From: Aporrectodea caliginosa
Taxonomy: Eukaryota > Annelida > Clitellata > Crassiclitellata > Lumbricidae
Assembly (NCBI GenBank): GCA_020284085.1
Contig: JACEVL010000145.1
Coordinates: 479,501 to 543,500, forward strand
Reading direction: 5' to 3'
DNA: 64,000 nucleotides
Made by a program: the position numbers and the translations under genes. The notes below the pieces were generated by a model. It had not been told where the DNA came from, did no database searches, and saw only the letters and a list, made by a program, of their open reading frames with translations. Shown one piece after another: positions 62,791 to 64,000 of the stretch; positions within the stretch are counted from its first letter, which is position 1; each line of letters starts with the position of its first letter.

Positions 62791-63184
62791 CATCTGCTAG
62801 GCGGATTCCGATTGAGGCGCAACAGATTGGAGAGCGGAGGACCTGGATAGGAATACTGGAAGAGATAGGACTTCGTATTTTTGTAGGGAAAGATAGATAG
62901 ATAAGTGTGAGGTAGTAGATATAAAATGAGACTTTGGTTTTTTTTGTAGGGAGAGATAGATAGAGAAGTGCTGGGTAGTAGATGGTGGTGCGTGATGAGG
63001 TAGATGGTGGTCGGTGAGCGGTGAAGTTGGTAGAGGATCTGGGAATTGGAACCGCGATCAAATATCGTAATATGTTGAAGAATTTCGAGTCCAAATTCCA
63101 TGCAGACAAACCAAATCGTGTGACATAGTCACAGAGGCACATAGCTACACACTTGCACTTTAAACAGATCAGTTTTATTGCATT

Positions 63185-63240
63185 ACATCCATAAATTTAT
63201 ATAGCGCCTCTCGCAGTGCACAGCGATCAGAAGCCCTGCT
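63185..63240 (-). repeat. LINE/SINE 3' tail fragment
   Basis: The minus strand contains GAGAGGCGCTATATAAATTT, the tail shared by the LINE at 25680 and others. Confidence 0.5.
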
Positions 63241-63564
63241 TAACTGGTCGGCTCTTTCTGCAGCGTCATTCTTTTTCTGACGTGGACCATCTGTCGCAAA
63301 TATTTCTGGGCGCAGTCGGTGCCTGCTGTTAAGAGACACCGGCGGAGGGGGGCTGCGACCGACGGTGGCAGCCCCCTCAGCGGGAGCCCCTCCCCAAGTG
63401 ACCGATACAATTTGCCAGAGTCGATGTCGAGCTATAAATCGCCGAAATTCGGGAATTCAACGGAACGAAGATAATTTACAACGACAGACTTAAAAAATCT
63501 GAAAAAGTCTTTTGACGTTCTCGACTCTGCCAATATGTCTTTGAACAACCACACCTCACGCACA

Positions 63565-63947
63565 CATACATACATACAAACATGCATACTTACATACATA
63601 CATACATACATACATACATGCATACGTACATGCATACATACATACATACATACATACATAAATACATACATACATACATACATACATACATACATACATA
63701 CATACATACATACATACATACATACATACATACATACATACATACATACATACATACATACATACATACATACATACATACATACATACATACATACATA
63801 CATACATACATACATACATACATACATACATACATACATACATACATACATACATACATACATACATACATACATACATACATACATACATACATACATA
63901 CATACATACATACATACATACATACATACATACATACATACATACAT
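63565..63947 (+). repeat. (CATA)n microsatellite
   Basis: About 380 bp, almost pure CATA tetranucleotides from 63664 on. All long open frames here are artefacts. Confidence 0.97.
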
Positions 63948-64000
63948 GGGCGTATTTAGGTGTGGTTCTACAGGTTCAAACTCCACAAATAAGTTTCCGA

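Noticed and set aside
63432..63986. Open frames of Met-Tyr-Val-Cys or His-Thr-Tyr-Ile repeats
   Set aside because: Generated by the CATA microsatellite. The same holds for 37799-38339.

Overview
This window is eukaryotic nuclear DNA from an animal, not a microbe. Its genes are split by introns with GT/AG junctions, non-coding DNA is extensive, and retrotransposons, DNA transposons and long microsatellites fill most of the space. The two host genes (mitochondrial ATP synthase alpha and an HCN channel) and the many LINE, SINE, hAT and mariner types suit a marine invertebrate, perhaps an echinoderm or other deuterostome. I cannot fix the species.

Layout. 0-5 kb: a tRNA-derived SINE, a dead R2/NeSL-type LINE end, two unassigned minus-strand ORFs with a composite ETS/CRE-like promoter motif, and LINE debris. 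5.2-14.6 kb: a complete eight-exon gene for mitochondrial F1-ATP synthase subunit alpha on the minus strand. Its introns hold a hAT element nested inside another hAT element, and a LINE remnant. 14.8-17.7 kb: a LINE scrap, an apparently intact DD37D mariner-type transposon, a degenerate minisatellite and a hAT MITE. 19.4-21.3 kb: a plus-strand C2H2 zinc-finger array that is broken by a frameshift and a nonsense codon and decays at its 3' end. 22-25 kb: another hAT MITE and more minisatellite arrays. 25.7-33.4 kb: a CR1/L2-like LINE, an 800-bp CAT/CAC tract, a decayed mariner with long inverted repeats, a second LINE type and a 640-bp purine tract. 33-44.8 kb: degenerate tandem arrays and three exons (S1 to S4) of a minus-strand HCN-type channel gene. 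42-48 kb also holds SINEs and simple repeats. 48.0-50.3 kb: a decayed transposon-like gene between 19-bp inverted repeats. 50.7-54.9 kb: a nearly intact LINE, an inverted copy of the first LINE family with a tandemly duplicated end, and another LINE 3' end. 55-64 kb: SINEs, LINE tails, a hAT-like MITE and long microsatellites.

The host genes have no evident functional link. ATP synthase alpha looks intact, with eight phase-compatible exons encoding 551 residues. The HCN gene is only partly visible: the exons before S1 and after S4 were not found. The strongest unexplained signals are a dispersed 20-base motif that forms degenerate arrays at five or more sites, three of them in or next to hAT elements, and a roughly tenfold or greater excess of the palindrome TAGGCCTA. 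The best mobile-element observations are an intact DD37D transposon with a decayed relative, hAT insertions with readable 8-bp target duplications, and a SINE sharing its 3' end with a LINE in the same window.
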